Assembly (NCBI GenBank): GCA_017431225.1
Contig: JAFRLM010000022.1
Location: 62,001 to 126,000 of the forward strand
Origin: Erysipelotrichaceae bacterium
Lineage (GTDB): Bacteria > Bacillota_I > Bacilli_A > Erysipelotrichales > Erysipelotrichaceae
Direction: 5' to 3'
Length of the DNA: 64,000 bases
This document shows, one piece after another, positions 51,942 through 61,017 of the stretch. Position numbers and translations under genes: made by a program. Under the pieces are notes generated by a model. That model was not told the DNA's origin. It did not search any database and was given only the letters and a program-made list of their open reading frames with translations. The number at the start of each line of letters is the position of its first letter. Position 1 is the stretch's first letter.

Positions 51942-52832
51942 ATGAAAGTATTAAATTTCGGATCACTGAACTATGACCATGTATATGAAGTCGACCATTT
52001 CGTTCAGCCAAAGGAGACGCTGTCTTCGCTCTCCTACAGCCGCGGTTTCGGCGGTAAGGGACTGAACCAGTCGATCGCCCTCAAAAAAGCCGGACTGGAT
52101 GTCTATCATGCCGGCCGGGTCGGTTATGACGGACAGGACTTCATCGACTATCTGAATTCCTATGGAGTCGATACGACATATCTCGTCAAAGACCATCGCA
52201 ACGCGAGCGGACACGCCCGTATCGAGGTCTGCAACGCGGAGAACCGCATCGTTCTTTACGGCGGGACGAACCAGATGATCGATCAGGAACAGATCGATTC
52301 TACTCTGGAACATTTCGAAGAGGGAGACGTTCTGCTGATCCAGAATGAGATCTCGGAAATGACCCATCTGATCACAAAGGCCCACGAGAGAGGCATGTAT
52401 ATCGCGTTCAATACCGCGCCGATGAACAGCAAGGTCTTTACCTATCCGCTCGACATGATCGATCTCTTCATCGTCAACGAGATCGAAGGCGCCGGCCTTG
52501 CCGGAGTGGAGAGCGATGATTACGATGACATCGTTGCCGGACTGCAGAGACAGTATCCGGAAACGGCGATCGTTCTGACAGTCGGTGAAGCAGGTTCCTA
52601 CTATATCTGCGGCGATACCGTGATCCATCAGGATGCCTATCCGGTCAAGGCAGTCGATACGACTGCTGCCGGGGATACTTTCAGCGGCTTCTACCTTGCC
52701 TCCTATCTGAATGACGGCGACGTGCAGAAGGCTCTTGATCTTGCTTCCCGCGCTTCTTCGATCACCGTTCAGGAAAAGGGCGCTGCTTCCAGCATTCCTT
52801 CGATCGAATGGCTGAAAGAACGTTTCGGCTGA
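51942..52832 (+). CDS. PfkB-family sugar kinase, ribokinase-like
   Basis: 296 residues. NFGSLNYDHVYEVDHF, FGGKGLNQSIALKKAG (about 35), GRVGYDGQDF, the nucleotide-site segment VLTVGEAGSYYI, and VDTTAAGDTFSGFYLASYL with the catalytic Asp (about 245). Closest in type to ribokinase (RbsK); ribose or another pentose/nucleoside is the likely substrate. A TATAAT at 51907-51912 serves as -10 and AAGAAAGGG as ribosome site. Single gene; no ribose transporter nearby. Confidence 0.85.
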   Translation: MKVLNFGSLNYDHVYEVDHFVQPKETLSSLSYSRGFGGKGLNQSIALKKAGLDVYHAGRVGYDGQDFIDYLNSYGVDTTYLVKDHRNASGHARIEVCNAENRIVLYGGTNQMIDQEQIDSTLEHFEEGDVLLIQNEISEMTHLITKAHERGMYIAFNTAPMNSKVFTYPLDMIDLFIVNEIEGAGLAGVESDDYDDIVAGLQRQYPETAIVLTVGEAGSYYICGDTVIHQDAYPVKAVDTTAAGDTFSGFYLASYLNDGDVQKALDLASRASSITVQEKGAASSIPSIEWLKERFG

Positions 52833-52857
52833 TCGATATCCACGATCTATAGAACGT

Positions 52858-52896
52858 AAAAAAGGACTTCCGCGAATATGCGGAAGTCCTTTTTTT
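52858..52896. terminator. Bidirectional terminator
   Basis: GGACTTCCGC / GCGGAAGTCC (52864-52873 with 52880-52889), with an A run before and T run after; serves both the kinase and the convergent PBP gene. Confidence 0.9.
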
Positions 52897-52906
52897 CTTG
52901 AAAGTA

Positions 52907-55900
52907 TTATTCGATGGTGCTGAAGCTTACACTGCTTGACTGGTCAGCTGAGTAGACAGTGATCGTGATCTCTGTACCCGGAGCAACTTCCTCGCCGATC
53001 GTCAGGATCGCGACAGCGCTGTTTTCCGGATCGACATTCAGTGAGATGCCGGCGGACTCGGTGTAGAGAGACCAGGTGATATCGGAGAGAGTGGCGCTGA
53101 AGCGGACTGTATCGCCGGCGCGGATCTCTTCGGTCTTCTTGTCAGCGGACAGGGAGAGCGGTTTGGCTGCCGGGACCATATAGGTGCAGATGATCTCCGC
53201 ATCATAGAGGTCGCTCATCAGTACCTGTTTGACGGTGTCACCCGGACGGTAGGTCGTATCCCTGAAGGTGAAGGTGTAGGTATTGACTTCGGCGTCATTG
53301 GTGGTCGGCTGATCGACGAACTTGACGGTGATGCCGTAGTTTTCGAATACCTTGAAGGCGGCGATCTGATCCTTGGTCAGATTGGCGCTCGGGAGCTGCA
53401 GATCGACCGGCTTGTTTTCAAGGGTGAAGCTTGAGCAGGCGTTGTTTTCGGAACGGACGGTCGGCTGCTTTTCGTATGCGTAGTAGAGGCAGGCTTCGAC
53501 TGTATCGCCCGGCTTGGCTTCAAGCGTTTCCTTGTATTCCGTCGTTTCCGAGGTCACGGTGCGGACTTCGCCGTTGTTCACCTTGATGTCCGCCTTGTAG
53601 CGGATCGGACCGAACACCCAGGAGTAATCAAAGAGCTTGGTGCCGAAGGCTTCGATGATGACGCTGCCATCGGAACGGCGCAGCGAGATATCGAGCTGGT
53701 TCTCGTCGACCTTCGTCTTGGATTCATCCGGATAGGCCGGCCAGTTGATCTTGAGTTCGTTGTTGTAGGTATCGAAGGCGACGCTGGTCTTTCCCTCATC
53801 GATCTTTTCAACGGTCGATGCCTGCGGGTCGACGAGCTTCGCATACTTCGTATTGATCAGACCGGAGATGATGTACTGTTCATCCATTCCGGAGATCGGT
53901 GCGGCATACGGATAGGTGCCGATGATGTGGGTGATCGTGGTGAGGCCGTCGGGACGCTGGATTCTTTCCGGCATACCGTAGACTTCCACGTTCTTATCGC
54001 AGATCGCGTTCGCGATCTTGCCCTGCAGGTTGCTCAGGAACTGATCGTAGATGATGTAGGACTGCTGGTTGACGCTGGCCTTTTCATAACCCAGCCAGGT
54101 GGCAACAGTGTAGTCCGTCGTGGAGGCGATGACCCAGGAATCCTTGACCGCTCCGGTCGGGATGTTGTAGGCTGCGCCGTCGGTGCCCCAGTCGGTCGTA
54201 CCGGTCTTGGCGTAGATCGGATAATCATCACGCAGGATCTGCATCAGGTTGGCGTAGCCGCCGTAGACGTTACTGTAGAGCAGGTCGGAGATCTGATAAG
54301 CGGACTGCGGACTGATCGCCTGGATCGGTGCGGTCTCGTTGTAGACGGGGTTGCGTCCGTTCATGAATTCGATCTTGGAGATCGTATGCGGTTTGTTGTA
54401 CTGGCCGCCGTTGATCAGGGCTGCCTGGGCGCCGGCCATCTGTAAGGTCGATACCGCGAGCTCGCCGCCGCCGATACCGAACTGGATATTGAAGTTGTCG
54501 GTCGTGATCTGATCGAAGCCCATATCGTTCATGTAGTTGACGACATCCGCTACCGAACTTGCCTCGATGACCTGCTGCAGCGCCTGGATCGCGGTGGTAT
54601 TGAGCGAGTTGCCCAGTGCGTCGCGGATCGTGACTTCGCCGCGCCAGTAACCGCTGAAGTTGCGGATGACGAGGTTCGTTCCCGGATAGACGATCGGTTT
54701 ATCTACCAGAGAGTGGCTGGTCGACCAGCCCAGGGTCTCAAATGCCGGGGCGTAGTCGAGGATCGGTTTGATCGAGGAGCCCGGCTGCTTGTACTGATCG
54801 ACAGCGTGGTTGAGCAGGAGCTCACCGCCCTTGGCGTAGTTGCGTCCGCCCAGGACCGCGTTGATCGAACCGTCTTTGGTGTTGACCGAGATCGAAGCGA
54901 CTTCCATCCATTCATCCGGGAATTCAAGTCCTTCGATCCTTTCGGCCTGGATATCATCCATCAGCGACTGGACCTTCGGTTCCATGTAGGTGTAGATCTT
55001 CATCGGTGTGGTGTAGGGATCGGTATTGGTCAGATCATAGACTTCGCTGACGACTGCGTCGATATAGGCCTGGTAGGCATTGCCGCCTTCAGCGTTCTTC
55101 GCGCGGTCACGCTCGTCGACCAGGAGATCTTCGACCTTGATCGTACGGGCGAGCTGTTCCTCTTCCGCGGTGATATAGCCGTGACGGTACATCTGGTGCA
55201 GGACTTCGTTGCGGCGCTCGGTCGCATTGTCGAGGAAGTTGAAGGGGTTATAACGGTAGGGGGCGTTGATGACACCTGCCAGCATTGCGGATTCCGCGAG
55301 ATTGAGCTCGGTGACGCTCTTGCCGTAATAGTATTCCGCTGCCTTTTCGACGCCGCGGATGTTGCGGTTGCCGCCGAAGTTCAGCTTGTTCAGGTAAAGC
55401 TCAAAGATGTTCTTCTTGCTGGTCTCGTTTTCCAGCTCCATCGCCAGCGCGATCTCCTGGATCTTACGGGAGATCTTTTTCGGAGCGTTGATGCCTGCTT
55501 CATCATCGACGAAGTAGGTGTTCTTGACGAGCTGCATGGTGAAGGTGGAACCACCCTGGGAGAAGCTCATCGTGCGGATATTGTTGAGCAGCGCCGCTGT
55601 GAAACGCGGAACGTCAAAACCGTTGTGGGAGAAGAAACGCGAGTCTTCGACCGCGACGAAGGCGTCGATCAGGGAGGTCGGCAGCTCGTTGTAGCCGACG
55701 TTCTCGCGGATCGTCATGCCCAGCTCGGCAATGACATCCCCGTGCGCATCATAGACGATACTGGATTCCTGGTTCTGGAAGTCGTCGATGCTCAGCTCCG
55801 GTTTGTCCTTCAGATTGTTCAGCAGAAACAAAGAGCTCGCCAGGATGCCGAGCACTTCGATCAGACAGATAACAGATACAATGATAGCCGCAACGTTCAG

Positions 55901-55939
55901 TTTATTGACCTTGCGCTTCGATTTTTGTGTTTTTTTCAT
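52907..55939 (-). CDS. ponA: Class A penicillin-binding protein PBP1A
   Basis: 1010 residues from ATG 55939 (TGAGGAACC 6 bases upstream). Basic N-terminus, one membrane helix (about 15-40), then GT51 transglycosylase: AVEDSRFFSHNGFD (catalytic Glu) and SQGGSTFTMQLVKN. The transpeptidase domain has GSSIKPIL (SxxK Ser, about 390), SLNTTA (SxN) and KTGTTDW (KTG, about 580). After about residue 670 comes an extra region of about 340 residues: an Fn3/PASTA-like stretch with LTKDQIAAFKVFENYG and a last Ig-like beta domain. It polymerises and cross-links peptidoglycan. Overlaps recU by 38 bases, a pairing conserved in Bacillota. Confidence 0.95.
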   Translation of the reverse strand: MKKTQKSKRKVNKLNVAAIIVSVICLIEVLGILASSLFLLNNLKDKPELSIDDFQNQESSIVYDAHGDVIAELGMTIRENVGYNELPTSLIDAFVAVEDSRFFSHNGFDVPRFTAALLNNIRTMSFSQGGSTFTMQLVKNTYFVDDEAGINAPKKISRKIQEIALAMELENETSKKNIFELYLNKLNFGGNRNIRGVEKAAEYYYGKSVTELNLAESAMLAGVINAPYRYNPFNFLDNATERRNEVLHQMYRHGYITAEEEQLARTIKVEDLLVDERDRAKNAEGGNAYQAYIDAVVSEVYDLTNTDPYTTPMKIYTYMEPKVQSLMDDIQAERIEGLEFPDEWMEVASISVNTKDGSINAVLGGRNYAKGGELLLNHAVDQYKQPGSSIKPILDYAPAFETLGWSTSHSLVDKPIVYPGTNLVIRNFSGYWRGEVTIRDALGNSLNTTAIQALQQVIEASSVADVVNYMNDMGFDQITTDNFNIQFGIGGGELAVSTLQMAGAQAALINGGQYNKPHTISKIEFMNGRNPVYNETAPIQAISPQSAYQISDLLYSNVYGGYANLMQILRDDYPIYAKTGTTDWGTDGAAYNIPTGAVKDSWVIASTTDYTVATWLGYEKASVNQQSYIIYDQFLSNLQGKIANAICDKNVEVYGMPERIQRPDGLTTITHIIGTYPYAAPISGMDEQYIISGLINTKYAKLVDPQASTVEKIDEGKTSVAFDTYNNELKINWPAYPDESKTKVDENQLDISLRRSDGSVIIEAFGTKLFDYSWVFGPIRYKADIKVNNGEVRTVTSETTEYKETLEAKPGDTVEACLYYAYEKQPTVRSENNACSSFTLENKPVDLQLPSANLTKDQIAAFKVFENYGITVKFVDQPTTNDAEVNTYTFTFRDTTYRPGDTVKQVLMSDLYDAEIICTYMVPAAKPLSLSADKKTEEIRAGDTVRFSATLSDITWSLYTESAGISLNVDPENSAVAILTIGEEVAPGTEITITVYSADQSSSVSFSTIE

Positions 55940-56510
55940 AAGGTTCCTCAAAATACAGCTTATCCAGCAGATCAAGATAGGGCACCGGGTTCACGTAGCT
56001 GGGATGCAGCACGTGACCATGCTCCTTGATCCATTCATAGGGCAGCGATTTTCTGGTCTTCGCATCGTAGAACTCAAGAAAGTCCTCGACCCGGATCAGG
56101 TAGTCGATGCCGTAGACGACCATCCGGATCAGAAGAAAGGCGATCCCGCCATGTTCTATGATGGAACGCAGGTGTTCTACCTGGTGTGGATGGATGGACG
56201 AAAACGGGAATGAGGCCTTGGCCTGGCATTCCTTTGCTTCGAAATCGATGTATTTCCCTCTATAAATCCCGTTGTAATCCGTCGTGCTGGGGATCTTGAA
56301 GTAGGCTTCGGTGATCTTGGCGGCGGATCGCTTGGGATAATCGACTTTAACGATCGTGATGGGTGTCGGTTTTTTGTGAACGACAGCCCTGTTTTCCCTT
56401 AAGTAAAACTGGTTACTCAGATTGATATCCGATTCGAAACTCATGCCCCGGCGGGATGCATTGTGCAGAGCTTCTTTCTGATACGTTTTACGCGAATTGG
56501 GATACCTCAT
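55902..56510 (-). CDS. recU: Holliday junction resolvase RecU
   Basis: 202 residues. RecU signature parts: NASRRGMSFESDINLSN, HKKPTPITIVKVDYPKR, STTDYNGIYRGKYIDFEAKEC (metal Asp, Glu and Lys), FPFSSIHPHQVEHLR. Resolves four-way junctions in recombination and repair. Located upstream of and overlapping the PBP1A gene, as in Bacillus. Ribosome site GAAGG 8 bases upstream. Confidence 0.96.
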   Translation of the reverse strand: MRYPNSRKTYQKEALHNASRRGMSFESDINLSNQFYLRENRAVVHKKPTPITIVKVDYPKRSAAKITEAYFKIPSTTDYNGIYRGKYIDFEAKECQAKASFPFSSIHPHQVEHLRSIIEHGGIAFLLIRMVVYGIDYLIRVEDFLEFYDAKTRKSLPYEWIKEHGHVLHPSYVNPVPYLDLLDKLYFEEPYEKNTKIEAQGQ

Positions 56511-56611
56511 CTTTTTACCTTCAATTATTATATCTATTTCTATATTAAAAAACTAGTACGCTTGTCAAAGGCAGAGCTTATCGCTAAAATGAAACAGGGA
56601 GAATACGTGAA

Positions 56612-56929
56612 ATGGAAAAGATTAATTTAACACCGGAAGAGATCTTAAATAAGACATTTGACATTGACTTAAAGGGGTATTCAGCACAGCAGGTCGACGA
56701 ATTCATCGACATCATGCTGGAGGATTATCAGAACTACGATGCCAACATCGCGGAACTGGAAGCCCGGATCGGTGCTCTGAATGCGCAGATCGAGGAACTC
56801 AAGAAGGAGAACATCGAACTGCAGGGGAGAAAGAAAGTTTTCGATCTGACAAATACGACATCTTACAGCTCGGTCGATCTTTTAAAGAGAGTTTCGAGAC
56901 TCGAGGAAGAAGTATTTAAAAACAGATAA
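56612..56929 (+). CDS. gpsB: Cell-cycle protein GpsB (DivIVA family)
   Basis: 105 residues. The DivIVA N-terminal membrane-binding core is seen in LTPEEILNKTFDIDLKGYSAQQVDEFID (about 6-33), followed by a coiled coil. The C-terminal helix has YSSVDLLKRVSRLEEEVF, the GpsB trimerisation domain. GpsB links class A PBPs, EzrA and wall synthesis between septum and side wall. Short length excludes DivIVA itself. Divergent from recU-ponA and directly before rnpB, as in B. subtilis. Confidence 0.93.
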   Translation: MEKINLTPEEILNKTFDIDLKGYSAQQVDEFIDIMLEDYQNYDANIAELEARIGALNAQIEELKKENIELQGRKKVFDLTNTTSYSSVDLLKRVSRLEEEVFKNR

Positions 56930-56930
56930 A

Positions 56931-57270
56931 TCACAGTTCGGCAACCGCTGGGAAACCAGAGGAAAGTCCATGCTCGCACATCCTGTGATGGATGTAGTGT
57001 TTGTGCTAAGCGAAACGATAAGCTTAGGCAGGCTTATGCCTGACGGCTGGTCAGCTTCCTAAGGGAAACTACGGAAGCGCCTGTAAAAGTGCCAAAGAGA
57101 CGAGACTTACGGAAACGTAAGGAGTGGAACGTGGTAAACCCCGCAAGCGAGAAACCCAAATTTGGTAGGGGAACCCTGAAAGACGAACCGAAGTCGGACG
57201 GGGGCATAGCAATATGCAGATAAATGGTTGCCACCTTTTTAAGGTACAGAACATGGCTTATGAACTGTAA
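56931..57270 (+). ncRNA. rnpB: RNase P RNA (rnpB)
   Basis: Conserved blocks in the right order: GAGGAAAGTCCATGCTCGCAC (56970 region), GAAACCCAAATTTGGTAGGGGAA (57150 region) and ACAGAACATGGCTTAT (57246 region). ACAGTTC (56933-56939) pairs with GAACTGT (57262-57268) to close helix P1. The length of about 340 and helix layout fit the Bacillus (class B) type. Together with RnpA it removes 5' leaders from tRNA. Ends are approximate. Confidence 0.95.
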
Positions 57271-57274
57271 GAGT

Positions 57275-57298
57275 AAAGGACGCTTGCCGTCCTTTTTT
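57275..57298 (+). terminator. Terminator of rnpB
   Basis: AAAGGACG / CGTCCTTT with CTTGC loop and T run. Confidence 0.9.
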
Positions 57299-57300
57299 CA

Positions 57301-57309
57301 TGCTATAAT
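57301..57309 (+). promoter_or_regulatory. Extended -10, leaderless start of pgsA
   Basis: TGCTATAAT: perfect extended -10 with TATAAT at 57304-57309. The pgsA ATG at 57316 is 6 bases downstream; no ribosome site exists between. Confidence 0.6.
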
Positions 57310-57315
57310 GGTTCT

Positions 57316-57909
57316 ATGAATCTACCAAATAAGTTAACGTTATTCCGTATCATTTTGGTACCGATCGCAGTGCTGGTCTGGCTGTTTCCGTATGGGTATT
57401 TTTCCATCAGCCTTCCGGTCTACCAGTTCGGGGATATTTCCCTTTCCCTGCTGAACATCATCGTTCTTGTGATCTTTGCTGTCGCCAGTTTCACAGATTT
57501 CCTGGACGGACAGATCGCCCGTAAAAAGGGTCTGGTCACGACCTTCGGCAAATTCGCTGATCCGATCGCCGATAAACTGCTGGTCAATACGATGCTTCTG
57601 ATCCTCGCGGTCAAGCGCATGATCCCGGTCGTACCGGTCTTCCTGATGCTTTCCCGTGATACGATCGTTGACGGCTGCCGTATGCTGGCTTCCCGCAACG
57701 GCGTCGTTATCGCCGCCGGTATCTTCGGCAAGCTGAAGACAGTCTTGCAGATGTTCGGGATCATCTTCGTCCTTCTGAATAACCTGCCTTTTGAGCTCTG
57801 GAACATCCCGGTCGCCGACACGCTGATCTGGTTCGCTTCCTTCGTCTCCGTCATATCGGGTTATTCCTATTTCATGCAGGTTCGCGAATTCGTTTTCGAA
57901 TCGATGTAG
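57316..57909 (+). CDS. pgsA: CDP-diacylglycerol-glycerol-3-phosphate phosphatidyltransferase
   Basis: 197 residues with about 4-6 membrane helices. The CDP-alcohol phosphotransferase motif D-G-xx-A-R-x8-G-x3-D-x3-D is intact: [26 protein letters not shown] (about 60-85). N-terminal [15 protein letters not shown] is typical of PgsA. Makes phosphatidylglycerol phosphate, the precursor of phosphatidylglycerol and hence of cardiolipin. Lies between rnpB and recA, as often in Bacillota (pgsA-recA). Confidence 0.93.
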   Translation: MNLPNKLTLFRIILVPIAVLVWLFPYGYFSISLPVYQFGDISLSLLNIIVLVIFAVASFTDFLDGQIARKKGLVTTFGKFADPIADKLLVNTMLLILAVKRMIPVVPVFLMLSRDTIVDGCRMLASRNGVVIAAGIFGKLKTVLQMFGIIFVLLNNLPFELWNIPVADTLIWFASFVSVISGYSYFMQVREFVFESM

Positions 57910-57955
57910 CCGCTCAGGTATCGTAAACAACATAAGAGGAGAAAATAGATTTTTT

Positions 57956-58978
57956 ATGGCAGATAAGAAAGAAACAACAAGCGGCAAAGAACAGCTTTTG
58001 GATGATGCTTTAAAACAGATCATCAAACAATACGGAAAAGGCTCCGTCATGCGTCTGGGCGAAAGAAGTTCCGTAGACGTTGATGCGATCTCTTCCGGTT
58101 CCCTGGCGATCGACGCATGTCTGGGTGTGGGCGGTTTCCCGCGCGGACGTATCGTCGAGATCTTTGGTCCCGAAAGCAGCGGTAAAACGACCCTGGCTCT
58201 GCATGCCATCGCGGAATGCCAGAAGACCGGCGGCAAAGCTGCCTTCATCGACGCGGAACACGCGATCGATCCGACCTACGCAAAGGCACTTGGTGTCGAT
58301 ATCGATGAACTGATCCTGTCCCAGCCGGACTCCGGTGAACAGGCTCTTGAGATCGCTGAGCTGCTGATCCGCAGCGGCGCGATCGATATGATCGTCATCG
58401 ACTCGGTCGCGGCTCTTGTACCGCAGGCGGAACTCGATGGGGAAATGGGTGACCAGAATGTCGGTCTGCATGCCCGTCTCATGAGCAAGGCGATGCGTAA
58501 GCTCGCCGGCGCGATCAGCGGCAACAACTGCACCGCGATCTTCATCAACCAGCTGCGTGAGAAGGTCGGTGTCATCTACGGCAACCCGGAAGTCACGACC
58601 GGCGGCCGCGCCCTGAAGTTCTACGCGACGATCCGAATCGAAGTCCGTAAGTCCGAAGCGATCAAGAACGGCTCCAACATCATCGGCAACAAAGTCAATG
58701 TCAAGGTCGTCAAGAATAAAGTCGCTCCGCCGTTCAAAACGACGCAGGTCGAGATCTACTACGGCGAAGGCATCTCCCATTATTCGGAGATCATCGAACT
58801 CGGTGTCGAAGCCGGGATCATCGATAAGGCCGGTGCCTGGTACTCCTATAAGGGAGAGAAGATCGGGCAGGGCTCCCAGGCTGTCAGAGCGTATCTGATC
58901 GCCAACCCGGAGGTCGACAAGGAGATCACCGCCGCTGTTCGCGAGAAATTCTTCCCGTCCAACAGCGAAAAAGAATAA
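57956..58978 (+). CDS. recA: Recombinase RecA
   Basis: 340 residues. [20 protein letters not shown] (Walker A, about 64), [58 protein letters not shown]; complete core and a short acidic tail (SNSEKE). Ribosome site AGAGGAGA is 13 bases upstream, slightly long. Strand exchange and SOS coprotease. I found no clear LexA (SOS) box before it. Confidence 0.98.
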   Translation: MADKKETTSGKEQLLDDALKQIIKQYGKGSVMRLGERSSVDVDAISSGSLAIDACLGVGGFPRGRIVEIFGPESSGKTTLALHAIAECQKTGGKAAFIDAEHAIDPTYAKALGVDIDELILSQPDSGEQALEIAELLIRSGAIDMIVIDSVAALVPQAELDGEMGDQNVGLHARLMSKAMRKLAGAISGNNCTAIFINQLREKVGVIYGNPEVTTGGRALKFYATIRIEVRKSEAIKNGSNIIGNKVNVKVVKNKVAPPFKTTQVEIYYGEGISHYSEIIELGVEAGIIDKAGAWYSYKGEKIGQGSQAVRAYLIANPEVDKEITAAVREKFFPSNSEKE

Positions 58979-58985
58979 AACAATT

Positions 58986-59026
58986 AAACCTGTTTGTGAA
59001 AAATTCCAACAAACAGGTTTTCTTTT
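58986..59026 (+). terminator. Intrinsic terminator of recA
   Basis: AAACCTGTTTG / CAAACAGGTTT (58986-58996 with 59010-59020), then TCTTTT. Confidence 0.88.
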
Positions 59027-59105
59027 ATGGCAAGAAACCAAAAAATACGTTACAATTATGAATGGATTTTATATCCTAATGGTTTTAATTTAGGAGGTAA
59101 GTGTT

Positions 59106-60662
59106 ATGGATAAGTTAAACCTTACTTCCGTTCTATTTGGCATACTCGGTGTTTTGATCGGTATCGTGATTATGATGCTGATCTCCCGGGCAGGATTGAA
59201 TCGAGACAAACAAAAAGCTAAACTAATTGTCGAAGAAGCGGAGGCAAACGCCAAATCTGTCCTGAAACAGGCAGTTCTTGACGGAAAAACTCAGGCCTAC
59301 GATCTGAAGCTCCAGGCAGAAAAGGAGATCAAGGATCGTCGTAATGAGGTACAGAATCTGGAAAACAAGCTCTTGCGCAAGGAAGATTCTTTAGAATACC
59401 GTGAAAAATCGATCAAAGAAAACGAAAAGAAACTCGATGCAAAACTGAGAGAAGCCGATGAAAAGGTTTCCAAGTTAAATAAGATGGAAGAAGATCTGCA
59501 GACACGGATCGACAGCCAGATGGCGGTTCTCGAACAGGTCTCCAACATGTCCCGCGAAGATGCGAAAGCGGAACTGATGGGCATCGTTGAGCAGAAGATC
59601 AAGAATGAGATCGCTGTCTATATCCGTGATCAGGAAGAAGAAGCCCGTCAGAAAGCGCAGCAGAATGCGCAGGAGATCATCGCCACCGCGATCCAGCGTT
59701 ACTCGCAGGATGAGATCGGTGAGCGCACTGTCTCCGTCGTAGCTCTGCCTTCTGAAGATATGAAGGGCAGGATCATCGGACGTGAAGGACGCAATATCCG
59801 CGCGATCGAACAGGCGACCGGCGTCGATCTCGTTATCGACGACACACCGGAAGCGATCACGATCTCCTGCTTCAACCCGATCCGCAGAGAGATCGCCCGT
59901 CTGTCTCTTGAGACTCTGATCCGTGACGGCCGCATCCAGCCGGGACGTATCGAGGATGTTGTCCGCAAGGTCACCCGTGAGATCGATGAAACGATCATGA
60001 AAGCCGGTGAGGAAGCCTGCTTCAAGCTCCAGATCGGCAAGATGAACAAGGAACTGATCAAAACGATCGGCCGTCTGAAATACCGTTATTCCTACGGCCA
60101 AAACGTTCTTCAGCATTCCATGGAAGTCGCTTTCCTGGCAGGTATGATGGCTGCTGAGCTTGGACTCAACCAGGTCATCGCGAAGCGCGCAGGCCTGCTG
60201 CATGATATCGGTAAGGCAGTCGACTTCGAAGTTGACGGCACCCACGTTGAACTCGGCGCGAAACTGGCGAAGAAGTACGGCGAAGATCCGATCGTCATCA
60301 ACGCGATCGAATCCCACCACGGGGATGTCGAACCGACAAACCTGATCTCCAATCTGGTCGCTGCCGCGGATACACTGTCCGCTGCCCGTCCGGGAGCACG
60401 TTACGAAGGAATCGAGAACTACATCAACCGTCTTGAATCCCTCGAGAAGATCGCTTCCGAATACGAAGGCGTCGAGAAGGCGTACGCGATCCAGGCCGGC
60501 CGTGAAGTCCGTGTCATGGTCGTTCCGGAAAAGGTCGATGACGCGAAGTGCCATTACATCGCGCATGAGATCAAGGAACGTATCGAAAACGAGCTTACGT
60601 ATCCGGGTCAGATCAAGGTAACGGTCATCCGTGAAACTAGAGCGAACGAGATCGCAAAATAG
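59106..60662 (+). CDS. rny: Ribonuclease Y
   Basis: 518 residues. An N-terminal membrane helix (LFGILGVLIGIVIMMLI), a long coiled coil (about 30-190), a KH domain with EDMKGRIIGREGRNIRAIEQATGVD (about 217-241) and an HD domain with LLHDIGKAVDFEVDGTH (His-Asp, about 365). The membrane-anchored endonuclease starts mRNA decay. AGGAGGTAAG ribosome site. Follows recA, the common order in Bacillota. Confidence 0.97.
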   Translation: MDKLNLTSVLFGILGVLIGIVIMMLISRAGLNRDKQKAKLIVEEAEANAKSVLKQAVLDGKTQAYDLKLQAEKEIKDRRNEVQNLENKLLRKEDSLEYREKSIKENEKKLDAKLREADEKVSKLNKMEEDLQTRIDSQMAVLEQVSNMSREDAKAELMGIVEQKIKNEIAVYIRDQEEEARQKAQQNAQEIIATAIQRYSQDEIGERTVSVVALPSEDMKGRIIGREGRNIRAIEQATGVDLVIDDTPEAITISCFNPIRREIARLSLETLIRDGRIQPGRIEDVVRKVTREIDETIMKAGEEACFKLQIGKMNKELIKTIGRLKYRYSYGQNVLQHSMEVAFLAGMMAAELGLNQVIAKRAGLLHDIGKAVDFEVDGTHVELGAKLAKKYGEDPIVINAIESHHGDVEPTNLISNLVAAADTLSAARPGARYEGIENYINRLESLEKIASEYEGVEKAYAIQAGREVRVMVVPEKVDDAKCHYIAHEIKERIENELTYPGQIKVTVIRETRANEIAK

Positions 60663-60690
60663 GAAATTTACAACGTATATTTCAAGTCAG

Positions 60691-60716
60691 GCCGCGGCAT
60701 TTGTCCGCGGCTTTTC
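60691..60716 (+). terminator. Intrinsic terminator of rny
   Basis: GCCGCGG / CCGCGGC with 7-base loop, then TTTTC. Confidence 0.88.
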
Positions 60717-60765
60717 AATTGCATATCTTTGATAAAACCGGCGCAGTTAAAGGGGTGCGCATGGT

Positions 60766-60793
60766 TTGACTTTTACCTGTAGTTTCCTATAAT
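60766..60793 (+). promoter_or_regulatory. thrS promoter
   Basis: TTGACT (60766-60771), 16-base spacer, TATAAT (60788-60793). Transcript start about 60800. Confidence 0.75.
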
Positions 60794-60799
60794 TAGAGA

Positions 60800-60998
60800 G
60801 AACACAACGATTGAGACAAGATGCTTTCCGGAGGGCAGATCAAGAGAGGCCGTCGCCATGGTGAAAGACAGGCCATTTGCCGGGAGAACATTACCACTCA
60901 TGAGCGCTTTTAATCAAAGCCGTGCAGCCCGCGTTAAGGGTATGAAGGAAAAACGAAGGTGGTACCTCGCCGCAAGGCGACTTTCGACCACCTTTTTT
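60800..60998 (+). ncRNA. T-box leader (threonine) of thrS
   Basis: Stem I runs from about 60815, with the GAGAGGCC...GGTGAAAG elements; the specifier codon ACC (Thr) at 60893-60895 is in GAACATTACC. The T-box sequence AAGGTGGTACCTCGC (60956-60970) carries the bulge that pairs with the tRNA acceptor end. The terminator forms AAGGTGGT (60956-60963) with ACCACCTT (60987-60994), then TTTT. Uncharged tRNA-Thr should stabilise the antiterminator and allow thrS transcription. Confidence 0.93.
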
Positions 60999-61017
60999 AT
61001 TGAAGGAGGTTAGAGAA

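Noticed and set aside
57034-57254. Short minus-strand open frames
   Set aside because: They lie in the RNase P RNA gene.
57900-57955. LexA-type SOS box before recA
   Set aside because: No GAAC-N4-GTTC or similar dyad could be found in the short gap.
61000-61017. TTG start for thrS at 61000
   Set aside because: It lies in the T-box terminator tail and before the AAGGAGG site; ATG 61018 fits.
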